Shown here: positions 25,630-32,865 of the stretch, one piece after another
How positions within the stretch are numbered: position 1 is the stretch's first letter
How the letters are laid out: the number at the start of each line of letters is the position of its first letter
Assembly: GCA_020636405.1 (NCBI GenBank)
Contig: JACJXW010000004.1
Span: 2,964,001 to 3,028,000 of the forward strand
From: Lewinellaceae bacterium
GTDB lineage: Bacteria > Bacteroidota > Bacteroidia > Chitinophagales > Saprospiraceae
Reading direction: 5' to 3'
Length of the DNA stretch: 64,000 nt
Program-made: the position numbers and the translations under genes
Notes under the pieces: generated by a model
What the model was told of the DNA's origin: nothing
The model's database searches: none
Seen by the model: only the letters and a program-made list of their open reading frames with translations

Positions 25630-26514
25630 CTAATCGAGGTACCGCTTCGTTAATCCTTCGTAGGCATCAATGCGCCGGTCGCGGAAGAAGGGCCAGATCC
25701 GCCGCACCGCTTCGGTCCGCTGTTTATCGATCTCCACGACTACGTTCACTTCCTCATCGGCCGGAGCCTGGTAGAGGAGTTCGCCCTGGGGCCCGGCCAC
25801 GAAGCTTTGGCCCCAGAACTGGATACCGCCCGTCACTTCGCTCCAGTCCGGTTCATAGCCGGTCCGGTTCACGGCGATCACCGGCAGGCCGTTGGCCACT
25901 GCGTGCCCGCGCTGTATGGTTTGCCAGGCGCCAAACTGCCGGTCCTTCTCCTCCTGAGGGTCGGTGCTCTCGTAGCCGATCGCGGTAGGATAGATCAGCA
26001 ACTCCGCTCCGGCGAGCGCCATGAGGCGGGCTGCTTCGGGGTACCACTGGTCCCAGCAGACCAGCACGCCAAGGCGGCCAACGGAGGTGTCGATCGGCCG
26101 GAACCCCAGGTCGCCGGGCGTGAAATAGAACTTCTCATAATAAGCCGGGTCGTCCGGAATGTGCATCTTGCGGTATTTGCCGGCAATGGCGCCGTCGCTT
26201 TCCAGTACCACAGCGGTATTGTGGTAGATGCCGGGAGCACGGCGTTCGAACAAGCTGGCCACCAGGACGATACCCAGCTCTTTGGCCACTCTTCCGAATT
26301 CCTCGGTGGACGGCCCGGGGATGGGTTCCGCCATTTCGAATTTGCGGGTGTCCTCCGCCTGGCAGAAATAGATCCCGGTATGCAATTCCTGCAAAACCAC
26401 CAGCTTTGCTCCTTTCCGGGCGCATTCGCGGATGCCGGCTATGCTCTTTTCTACATTAGCCTTGCGGTTATCGGTGTTGGACTGCTGGACCAGTCCTATT
26501 GTTAGTTTATTCAT
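25630..26514 (-). CDS. aguB: N-carbamoylputrescine amidohydrolase
   Basis: The 294-residue protein is a nitrilase-superfamily hydrolase with the expected Glu-Lys-Cys triad: Glu 43 in LQELHTGIYF, Lys 116 in YRKMHIPDD and Cys 153 in LVCWDQWYPEAAR. The extended signatures FTPGDLGFRPIDT and VNRTGYEPDW fit N-carbamoylputrescine amidase, which releases putrescine, CO2 and ammonia. It is cytoplasmic (no signal). The neighbour upstream on the same strand is agmatine deiminase (aguA), whose product is its substrate, which makes the functional call much stronger. The 100-nt gap between them contains G-rich tandem repeats on the transcribed strand. A related beta-ureidopropionase activity is less likely given this context. 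Confidence 0.93.
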   Translation of the reverse strand: MNKLTIGLVQQSNTDNRKANVEKSIAGIRECARKGAKLVVLQELHTGIYFCQAEDTRKFEMAEPIPGPSTEEFGRVAKELGIVLVASLFERRAPGIYHNTAVVLESDGAIAGKYRKMHIPDDPAYYEKFYFTPGDLGFRPIDTSVGRLGVLVCWDQWYPEAARLMALAGAELLIYPTAIGYESTDPQEEKDRQFGAWQTIQRGHAVANGLPVIAVNRTGYEPDWSEVTGGIQFWGQSFVAGPQGELLYQAPADEEVNVVVEIDKQRTEAVRRIWPFFRDRRIDAYEGLTKRYLD

Positions 26515-26562
26515 GGCTGTGTTATTTTAATTCTAAGTAGGATATAGGGTCTCATCGCTCGA

Positions 26563-26613
26563 AAACCTCCCAACCTCCCAACCTCCCCACGTCCCAACCT
26601 CCCAACCTCCCCC
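26563..26613 (-). repeat. Short G-rich tandem repeat (GGGAGGTT-type) between aguA and aguB
   Basis: The plus strand reads AACCTCCC repeated with small variations (AACCTCCCC, ACGTCCC) about six times; on the coding strand of aguAB this is GGGAGGTT. Several runs of three or more G at short spacing could form a G-quadruplex in the mRNA between the two coding regions. Confidence 0.8.
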
Positions 26614-26614
26614 G

Positions 26615-27631
26615 TCAAAAAGCCCCTTCCGGGTACTGCATACTGATACAATGCAAAGACCCGTGTTGTTCGATCAGCGAGCGGCAGTTGATGCCGATAA
26701 TCTCCCTGTCGGGGAAGCAGGAGGCGATAGCCTTCAGCGCTTTCTCGTCCTGGGGCACTCCATAGGTGGGCATCAGGACAGCTCCGTTGATGATCAGGAA
26801 ATTGGCGTAGGTGGCCGGCAGGCGGTGGCCGTCGGCGGCGTAGCAAGCATCGGGCCAGGGTAGGGGAGTGAGGTTGAAAGGCTTGCCCTCTTTTGTTCGA
26901 AAAGCTTGAAGTTCTCCTTCCATGGTTTGCAGGGCGGCGTAGTGCTCGTCGTCCGGGTCATCACAGCGGACGTATGCGATGGTATCATCGGGGCACAGCC
27001 GCGCCAGGGTATCGATGTGGGAATCCGTATCGTCGCCCGCCAGATAGCCATGGTGGAGCCAGAGGAAGTGGTTAACGCCCAGCCATGCGGAGAGTTTGGC
27101 CTCCAGTTCTTCCTGGTTCAGGTGCGGGTTGCGGTTGGGGGATAGCAGGCATTCGGCGGTGGTCAGCAGGGTGCCCCGCCCGTCGGTTTCTATGCCTCCG
27201 CCTTCCAGGACGAGCCCGGGGCGGTACAGCGGCAGCCGCCCGAATACGCCCTGTTCGTACAGGCGCCCGGTGATGAGGTTGTCGTGGAAAGCCGGGAACT
27301 TCAGCCCCCAGCCGGTGAACATAAAGTCGAGCAACGCTAATCGCCCATCCTCTTCTATGGTGATGGCGCCGTGGTCGCGCGCCCAGGTATCGTTGCTGGG
27401 GCACTCCGCCAGCAGGAGGTTGCCCGGCGCCGCATTTCTCAGATGGGCCGCCACTTCTTCCTTGTTATGGCACACCACCAGTACCTTTTCGAAGCGGCTA
27501 ATCGTTTCGATACACTCCACAAAACAGGGAATGACGGCGTCCAGGCTGTCCGCCCAGTCGCTGTCGGCATGGGGGAAGGTGAACTGAATGGCGCTCTGTG
27601 GTTCCCATTCAGCGGGTAGTCGTCGTTTCAT
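26615..27631 (-). CDS. aguA: Agmatine deiminase
   Basis: The 338-residue cytoplasmic enzyme of the guanidino-group-modifying (peptidyl-arginine-deiminase-like) family converts agmatine to N-carbamoylputrescine and ammonia. Visible features are PAEWEPQSAIQFTFPHADSD at the start, CPSNDTWARDHGAI, LVLEGGGIETDGRGTLLTT, GDDTDSHIDTLARL with the catalytic-site His, and the catalytic Cys in GSLHCISMQYP near the C-terminus. Length matches the family. Together with aguB downstream it gives the complete agmatine-to-putrescine route; an arginine decarboxylase would be needed elsewhere. A pyrimidine-rich repeat separates the two genes, and the tRNA-Ser(UGA) promoter diverges just upstream. Confidence 0.95.
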   Translation of the reverse strand: MKRRLPAEWEPQSAIQFTFPHADSDWADSLDAVIPCFVECIETISRFEKVLVVCHNKEEVAAHLRNAAPGNLLLAECPSNDTWARDHGAITIEEDGRLALLDFMFTGWGLKFPAFHDNLITGRLYEQGVFGRLPLYRPGLVLEGGGIETDGRGTLLTTAECLLSPNRNPHLNQEELEAKLSAWLGVNHFLWLHHGYLAGDDTDSHIDTLARLCPDDTIAYVRCDDPDDEHYAALQTMEGELQAFRTKEGKPFNLTPLPWPDACYAADGHRLPATYANFLIINGAVLMPTYGVPQDEKALKAIASCFPDREIIGINCRSLIEQHGSLHCISMQYPEGAF

Positions 27632-27710
27632 GGGGTGAAGATAAGAAAAGGGTTTTTACGTGGCCTGTTGGAAAAACCAGTCTTCAGGAATTATTTTTCT
27701 TCCCTTCAGG

Positions 27711-27741
27711 TTTCATTTCTGGAAAAAGCATTTTACCTTTG
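27711..27741 (+). promoter_or_regulatory. Promoter of tRNA-Ser(UGA)
   Basis: TTTC at 27711-27714 is followed after 19 nt by TACCTTTG at 27734-27741, an exact TAnnTTTG match for the Bacteroidota housekeeping promoter. The mature tRNA starts 58 nt downstream. Confidence 0.65.
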
Positions 27742-27798
27742 CATCCGCAAAAAAGGAAAGGATTATTATTTCCTTATAGCGAAAGAAAAAGGTAATCC

Positions 27799-27883
27799 GG
27801 AGGAGTGGCAGAGCGGTTGATTGCACCGGTCTTGAAAACCGGCGTACCGAGAGGTACCGGGGGTTCGAATCCCTCCTCCTCCG
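27799..27883 (+). tRNA. tRNA-Ser (anticodon UGA)
   Basis: The 85-nt class II tRNA has acceptor GGAGGAG/CTCCTCC, anticodon arm CCGGT-CTTGAAA-ACCGG with TGA, a long variable arm (GTACCGAGAGGTAC), T arm GGTTCGAATCC and discriminator G. CCA is not encoded; CAAAGC follows. The acceptor and T arm are the same as in tRNA-Ser(CGA) at 9457-9543. Confidence 0.97.
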
Positions 27884-27897
27884 CAAAGCATTTAGAA

Positions 27898-27925
27898 GGG
27901 CCGCCAATTTGGCGGCCTTTTCTGT
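27898..27925 (+). terminator. Intrinsic terminator of tRNA-Ser(UGA)
   Basis: GGGCCGCCAA pairs with TGGCGGCC and TTTTCTGTTTG follows. The same hairpin and tail occur after tRNA-Ser(CGA). The next 278 nt up to the receptor gene contain no gene that I can see. Confidence 0.88.
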
Positions 27926-28203
27926 TTGCCATGTGCCCAGGGTAACCTTGGGTTGTTTGTCCTTTCATCAGAAGTCCAATAAATCTCTCAGATCACGTTT
28001 TTCTGGACTTGAAAGGTAATAGCGGCTTTCATCAGACAAGCATTGCCCCAGCCTAATTCCAAAGGAATAAAAAGTACTCCAACATCAGAGCCCCGGGCCT
28101 ACGTTCAGGGCATTGTCAAAATTTTCCGAAAATTTATGGTGTGTTCAATAAGCATTATTTCATTTGCAGAGGCACAAGCGTGCTATTGCTTGCCTTTGGC
28201 TCC

Positions 28204-30636
28204 CTAATTCCCCTTTACCCTGCCTTGTTCCTCTTCCGTAGCTGTTGAACGGTGGCGAGCGGGTTTGACTTCGTCATTGCCGAAGCGATAGGTGAGCGAC
28301 AGGGTGGCGCGTTGGGTCTCCCACTTGTTGTCTACGATCACATTGATGTTGTCCTGAATGATGTCCACATGGTGTTCGCGGATATTGAAGATGTCATTAA
28401 CGCCCAGCTTAATGTCGGCCTTGCCTCCCATAAAGGTTTTGGAGAGGCCCATGTCGATCTGGTAGCGATGGCTGATGTCGAAAAAGCTATATACCATTCT
28501 GGACTGGTAGTAACCGGAGAGTTCGGCCTTGAAGCCTTCAGGAAGGTTGAAATTCTGGCTGGTGTGGATGTTGTAGCTGAACTGGCTGTTGTCGAAAGAC
28601 TTGCCCAGATAGACGGATTGGAAATCGTTGTAGTAGGCCGAGATGTTGAACCGGGCGCTCCACCAGCTGGTGATGGTGAGGGGCACGTGCAAATTGAGGC
28701 TGTAGTTGTCGAACTGGTCCAGGTTGGCCATAGTCTGGAAGGTAAGCAATCGTTCATCGTCCTGGTCGAGGATCTCGGCCATGAAGCGAGAGGTGCGGCT
28801 ATAGGACAGGGTCAGAAAATAGCGCTGCTTGTAGCCGTAGTTGACGGCAAAGCTGTTGGAGTACTGCGGTTGCAGGAAGGGGTTGCCCTTTTGGAAAGTA
28901 TATTGGTCGAGGAAGTAAATGAACGGGTTGAGGCTTTGGTAAGTAGGGCGGTCGATCCGGCGGCTGTAGGAATAACTCAGGCTGTGGTTTTCTCCTACCT
29001 GATGGGATAGGCTGGCGCTGGGGAACCAGTCGAGGTAGTCCCGTTTGTTTTGCTGCCCCAGGGTAACCGAGAAGCCGTCCGATTGGGTATACTCTGCCCG
29101 AAGGCCGAGCTGCAGAGTGAAGCCTTTGAATTGCTTGTTGGCGTTGAGGTAGGCCGCATAGATGTTCTCCTCATACAGGAACTGGTTGGTACGGGTACTA
29201 TCGACCTGCCAGTCGCCGTCCTGTTGTTGACGGAATTCAATGTTGTTGTCGGTAGTAACCAGGCTGATCTTGGCGCCGGTTTCCAATTTAGCGGTTTCAC
29301 CCATAGGGTGGCTGTAGTCGGCCTTTACGGCTTTGATGTCTACCATGGAATAGTTGTCGCTGCTTAACAGGTTGGGGGCTGCAGCTTGTTGTTCGTTCTC
29401 ATCCAGGAAGAAGTTGGCGTATTCCTGGAAGTCTTCGTTCTCAAAGGAGGAATAGTCGGCATCGAAAGTCAAAGACTGGCCGGGCCGGTTGAACTGGTGT
29501 TGCAGGTTGAAGTTGAACGCGTAGTTGCCCCAGTGTTCGTCGCCGGTGCGGCTGGCGTCGACCAGGTTGAAATCATTGGGGTTGGCGCCGCCCAGCAGGG
29601 TGCGGTTGAAGGCCTCCTGGTCATTGGAGCCGATCTGGGTGCGGAAGAAAAGGCCGGCAGTAGTGTGCTCGCTGGCCGTCCAGTCGACGCCGCCGCTGGC
29701 CCAGTGGCTGTTGTAAATGCCCGTCTGGCGGTTGGCCTGGTCAAAAGTAATGGTTCCGGCTTCTCCGGCGATGCTTCGGAAGAGGTTGAGATTCTGGAAG
29801 TTCTCGTTTTTGCGGTAGCTGTAATCCCCGAAAAGGTTCCATTCCTTTTGCCGGTAGTTGAGCCGCAGGCCGGCGCCTGCCTTGGGGTATACGCCCTGGC
29901 CCGCCTGCAGGTTGGCGCTGCCGTTGAGCCCCAGTTTGCTGTCCTTTTTGATCTGGATGTTGATCACACCAGCATTCCCGGCGGCCTCATAACGAGCCGA
30001 AGGGCTGTGGATGATCTCGATCTTCTGAATATTTTCCGCTGGCATGGTTTCCAGCATCTTGGCCACATCCTCTACAGAGAGGTGCGTATTTTTTCCATTG
30101 ATGAGGATCAGGACGCCTTGCTTGCCCTTCAGGCTGACCGTATTGTTCTGGTCCACCGTCACCCCCGGCGCACGCGCCAGTACTTCCAGCGCGGTATTGC
30201 CGGCCGCTACCGGGCTGTTCTCCACGTTGATCGTCATCTTTTCGGCATCGAGCTGAATGAATGGCCGGGAGGCTTTAACGATGACCTCCTCCAGGGCAAT
30301 GCCTTCCTGTGCCAAAGGCATTACCCCGAGCTGAACGTCAGGCAGGCGCTCGGTGATTTCAAATACCGGGCCGAATACTGCGGAATAACCCACGAGGCTA
30401 ATGGATACGAGATACCGGCCGGCGGGTGCATTCTCAAAGATAAAAACCCCACTGGAGTCGGTAAGGGCTCCTTTGGCCAGGGTGGAGTCTTTGGCATAAA
30501 GCAGCAGTGCGTTGGCGAATTCGACAGGTTTCCCCGTTTCGTCCACGACTGTCCCAGTAATGTTTCCGGATGTTTGTGCGGATGTCTGGTTAAAAGCAGC
30601 GATCAGCAGCAGCAGTGCAATTAGGGATGCTCTCAT
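28204..30636 (-). CDS. TonB-dependent receptor-like outer-membrane protein (carboxypeptidase-regulatory domain, plug, OMP barrel type 3)
   Basis: The 810-residue protein has a signal peptide (MRASLIALLLLIAAFNQTSAQ), a carboxypeptidase-regulatory-like domain (about 22-110, GNITGTVVDETGKPVEFANA), a plug-like segment (about 120-225, with GVLILINGKNTHLSVEDVAKM and IHSPSARYEAAGNAGVINIQ) and a barrel of the outer-membrane-protein family 3 type ending in SLTYRFGNDE. The short basic tail (KPARHRSTATEEEQGRVKGN) is not a canonical barrel end. The protein resembles the receptor at 32866-35337 in architecture (both have the SARYEA motif) and is separated from it by a LytTR/LytS pair. It should sit in the outer membrane; the ligand is unknown. 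No SusD partner is visible. Confidence 0.88.
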   Translation of the reverse strand: MRASLIALLLLIAAFNQTSAQTSGNITGTVVDETGKPVEFANALLLYAKDSTLAKGALTDSSGVFIFENAPAGRYLVSISLVGYSAVFGPVFEITERLPDVQLGVMPLAQEGIALEEVIVKASRPFIQLDAEKMTINVENSPVAAGNTALEVLARAPGVTVDQNNTVSLKGKQGVLILINGKNTHLSVEDVAKMLETMPAENIQKIEIIHSPSARYEAAGNAGVINIQIKKDSKLGLNGSANLQAGQGVYPKAGAGLRLNYRQKEWNLFGDYSYRKNENFQNLNLFRSIAGEAGTITFDQANRQTGIYNSHWASGGVDWTASEHTTAGLFFRTQIGSNDQEAFNRTLLGGANPNDFNLVDASRTGDEHWGNYAFNFNLQHQFNRPGQSLTFDADYSSFENEDFQEYANFFLDENEQQAAAPNLLSSDNYSMVDIKAVKADYSHPMGETAKLETGAKISLVTTDNNIEFRQQQDGDWQVDSTRTNQFLYEENIYAAYLNANKQFKGFTLQLGLRAEYTQSDGFSVTLGQQNKRDYLDWFPSASLSHQVGENHSLSYSYSRRIDRPTYQSLNPFIYFLDQYTFQKGNPFLQPQYSNSFAVNYGYKQRYFLTLSYSRTSRFMAEILDQDDERLLTFQTMANLDQFDNYSLNLHVPLTITSWWSARFNISAYYNDFQSVYLGKSFDNSQFSYNIHTSQNFNLPEGFKAELSGYYQSRMVYSFFDISHRYQIDMGLSKTFMGGKADIKLGVNDIFNIREHHVDIIQDNINVIVDNKWETQRATLSLTYRFGNDEVKPARHRSTATEEEQGRVKGN

Positions 30637-30770
30637 GGTTTGGAAATTGTTTCAAGGGGAGACGAGCAGGGGGGGGCAAGGGGTTACAAGAGCATCAGGC
30701 TTTACCGGCCAAAGGGGGAATTTATTCTATGAAGGATGGGTTTGTGCAGACAGGGTGGGGAAAGCGGAAT

Positions 30771-30898
30771 TCAGTCTTTTAATTCGATCAAATACAACGG
30801 ATTGCCGTCCGGGTCATTGAAATGTGCCAGGCGGCTGGGCCCGTCCTGCACGACTTGAACGCCGATGGCTTTGGCCCTCAGGTTTTCCAGGTGTATCA
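30771..30898 (-). pseudogene. C-terminal remnant of a VOC/glyoxalase-family protein
   Basis: On the minus strand the frame after the response-regulator stop reads VIHLENLRAKAIGVQVVQDG, then PSRLAHFNDPDGNPLYLIEL and ends with TGA at 30771. HFNDPDGNPLYLIE is the conserved end of vicinal-oxygen-chelate (glyoxalase/bleomycin-resistance) domains, including the metal-ligand Glu. Only about 42 residues remain and there is no start codon other than inside the neighbouring regulator gene, in another frame. It is a decayed fragment, not a working gene. Confidence 0.65.
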
Positions 30899-31621
30899 CT
30901 ACCCCTTCATATCGATCTTCTCCAGAAAGCCTTCCCGGAAACTGCGCCCGATTGGCACGACGCCCTTCGGGGTAAAGACCTGGTTGCCTTCTATCTTTTC
31001 AATATAGCGCAGGTTGACGATATAGGATTTGTGCACCTGGCAGAACTCTGTTTCCGGCAGCAGGCCGAGCCAGTATTTCAGGGAGTAGGAGAGGAAGTGG
31101 TTCTTGTCGCGGGTATATACCCAGGTGTACACATCGTCGGCCTTGATGTAGAAAATGTCTTCAAATTCGATCTTGAGGATGACCTTATCGGATTTGACGA
31201 AAGCGTAGGGGTGGGGGGCGGGAACAGTAGGCCCGGCATGGGCTTCCGGGGGGCCTGCGCCGGCCTCGGGATGGTAAATGATCTTGGACACGGCCTTGAG
31301 GAAACGTTCAAAGGATATGGGCTTGAGGAGGTAGTCCACAACATCAAATTCATATCCTTCCAGGGCGTATTCCGAAAAAGCAGTGGTGAGGATAACTTTG
31401 GGCTTATACGGCAGGATCTTCAGGAAATCCATGCCCGAAAGTTTCGGGAGGTGGATATCGAGAAAGATCAGGTCAACAGGGTGCTCACTCATGAACTCCA
31501 GCGCAGCCAGCGGGTCAGTGAAAGAGCCCGACAACTCCAGGCCGGTTATCTCGGCGACATAGCGCTGCAGGATGCGCTGGGCGGGGAGCTGGTCTTCGAT
31601 GATGATACAGCGGTATTCCAT
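30899..31621 (-). CDS. LytTR-family response regulator
   Basis: The 240-residue protein has a receiver domain (about 1-120) with phospho-acceptor Asp 55 in LIFLDIHLPKLSG, the acidic pair IIIED near residue 9, and a Lys in LLKPISFERF. A linker rich in Pro/Ala/Gly follows, then a LytTR DNA-binding domain (about 140-235) with FVKSDKVILKIEFEDIFYIK and QVHKSYIVNLRYIEKIEGNQ. The start is 4 nt from the stop of the LytS-type histidine kinase upstream, so they form one two-component operon. Targets are unknown; the two outer-membrane receptor genes on either side are natural candidates. Confidence 0.94.
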   Translation of the reverse strand: MEYRCIIIEDQLPAQRILQRYVAEITGLELSGSFTDPLAALEFMSEHPVDLIFLDIHLPKLSGMDFLKILPYKPKVILTTAFSEYALEGYEFDVVDYLLKPISFERFLKAVSKIIYHPEAGAGPPEAHAGPTVPAPHPYAFVKSDKVILKIEFEDIFYIKADDVYTWVYTRDKNHFLSYSLKYWLGLLPETEFCQVHKSYIVNLRYIEKIEGNQVFTPKGVVPIGRSFREGFLEKIDMKG

Positions 31622-31625
31622 TTAT

Positions 31626-32669
31626 TTATATACTATTGCCCAATCCTAATTCCAGCTTCACCACATACTGCCCCCCCTCGGTTTGAATGTCCAGCCGATG
31701 CCGGCCGGGGTAGAGCAATTTCAGCCTTTTGCGGACATTATCCAACCCGATGCCTTTGGCGACGTACCGGCCCGGGCCGTCCTTCGTTGCCAGATAGGTG
31801 TTGGTGCACCTGAAATGAAGTTCAACTTCCCGGATCTCCACTTTGATGCCGATCGAGATGTTGTCTGCCTGGCTCGACAGGCTGTGCTTGAAGCTGTTCT
31901 CCACAAAAGGGATCAGCAGCAGGGGGGCGATCATTTTGCCGGTGGTATTTCCTTCCACCGAATATACCACCTTTCCCCGGCTTTCCATCTGTAATTCCTG
32001 CAGGCGGATGAAATCCTGCAGGCACGCCAGTTCCTTTTCCAGCGGTACGTAATGCTCCCGGCTTTCGTAGAGCATATAACGCATAATATTGGAAAGCTGG
32101 AGTATGATCTCCGGTGTTTTCGGGGAATTTTCCTGGGCGTAGGAGTAAAGGTTGTTCAGGTTGTTGAACAGGAAATGAGGGTTGAGCTGGGACTTCAGGA
32201 ACTGCAGTTCGCCTTCTGCTTTTTCTCTTTCCAGCGCTTCGAGCTGGGATTGCTTTTTCAGGTTGTCCCAGGCCAGCTTGAAACCGACGAAAAGCAGAAT
32301 GATAGGGCCGATCTCTGCAATATCGCGAAAACCGCCTTCGGCGGACCGCCTTCCTATACCGCGTCCGGAGAGGAAAACGGGTTCCAGCAATACTTCATTT
32401 ACTACAATAGCTGCTGCGATGGCCGCCAGGCTCCAGAAGAGGAAGGTATAGTACCGCTTCCGGTAAAAAAAGCGGGGAAGCAGCCAGTAATTGATGACGA
32501 TGACCACCAGAAAATAATTGGCGGCAAAAATGAATTCCCAGTAATGGATATGAGGCCGTTCCTTGGAAAAGGCCAGGGCGGTGAAGTAAAGCACCCACAG
32601 CAGGATGATGAAGGCTCCTTCCGAAGCACCCCAGTATAAAAGCTTCTTTTTGAATGATTCGGTCCACAT
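31626..32669 (-). CDS. LytS/YehU-type sensor histidine kinase (His_kinase family)
   Basis: The 347-residue kinase has three to four N-terminal membrane segments (for example FIILLWVLYFTALAF, FLVVIVINYWLLPRFF and LAAIAAAIVVNEVLL), a coiled helix (KKQSQLEALEREKAEGELQF) and the His_kinase phosphoacceptor motif LKSQLNPHFLFNNLNNLYSY. The ATP-binding part has LLLIPFVENSFKHSLSSQAD and a G-rich GIGLDNVRKRLKLLY box. The kinase signals to the LytTR regulator encoded 4 nt downstream. It is divergent from the receptor gene at 32866, leaving a 196-nt shared regulatory region, so the receptor could be its target or its sensory partner (inference). Confidence 0.95.
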   Translation of the reverse strand: MWTESFKKKLLYWGASEGAFIILLWVLYFTALAFSKERPHIHYWEFIFAANYFLVVIVINYWLLPRFFYRKRYYTFLFWSLAAIAAAIVVNEVLLEPVFLSGRGIGRRSAEGGFRDIAEIGPIILLFVGFKLAWDNLKKQSQLEALEREKAEGELQFLKSQLNPHFLFNNLNNLYSYAQENSPKTPEIILQLSNIMRYMLYESREHYVPLEKELACLQDFIRLQELQMESRGKVVYSVEGNTTGKMIAPLLLIPFVENSFKHSLSSQADNISIGIKVEIREVELHFRCTNTYLATKDGPGRYVAKGIGLDNVRKRLKLLYPGRHRLDIQTEGGQYVVKLELGLGNSI

Positions 32670-32865
32670 AGTAAGGTAAAGTGTTCATTTTCCCGGAACG
32701 AAACAAGCTTTTCCTGTAAACGCCGGAAATCGGAAGGTGAACGGTTTTTAACTTCGGGTTTACAGTTACCCTTCGCAAACTGCCGTTCACTGATCTTATT
32801 TGGTTCTCGTCCTCCTGGCGGGCACCTTTGCAGAAAGAATAATTATTTGAAAAATCCGAAAAAAT

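Noticed and set aside
29386..30624. 412-codon plus-strand frame opposite the receptor at 28204
   Set aside because: Antisense shadow; content follows the receptor on the other strand.
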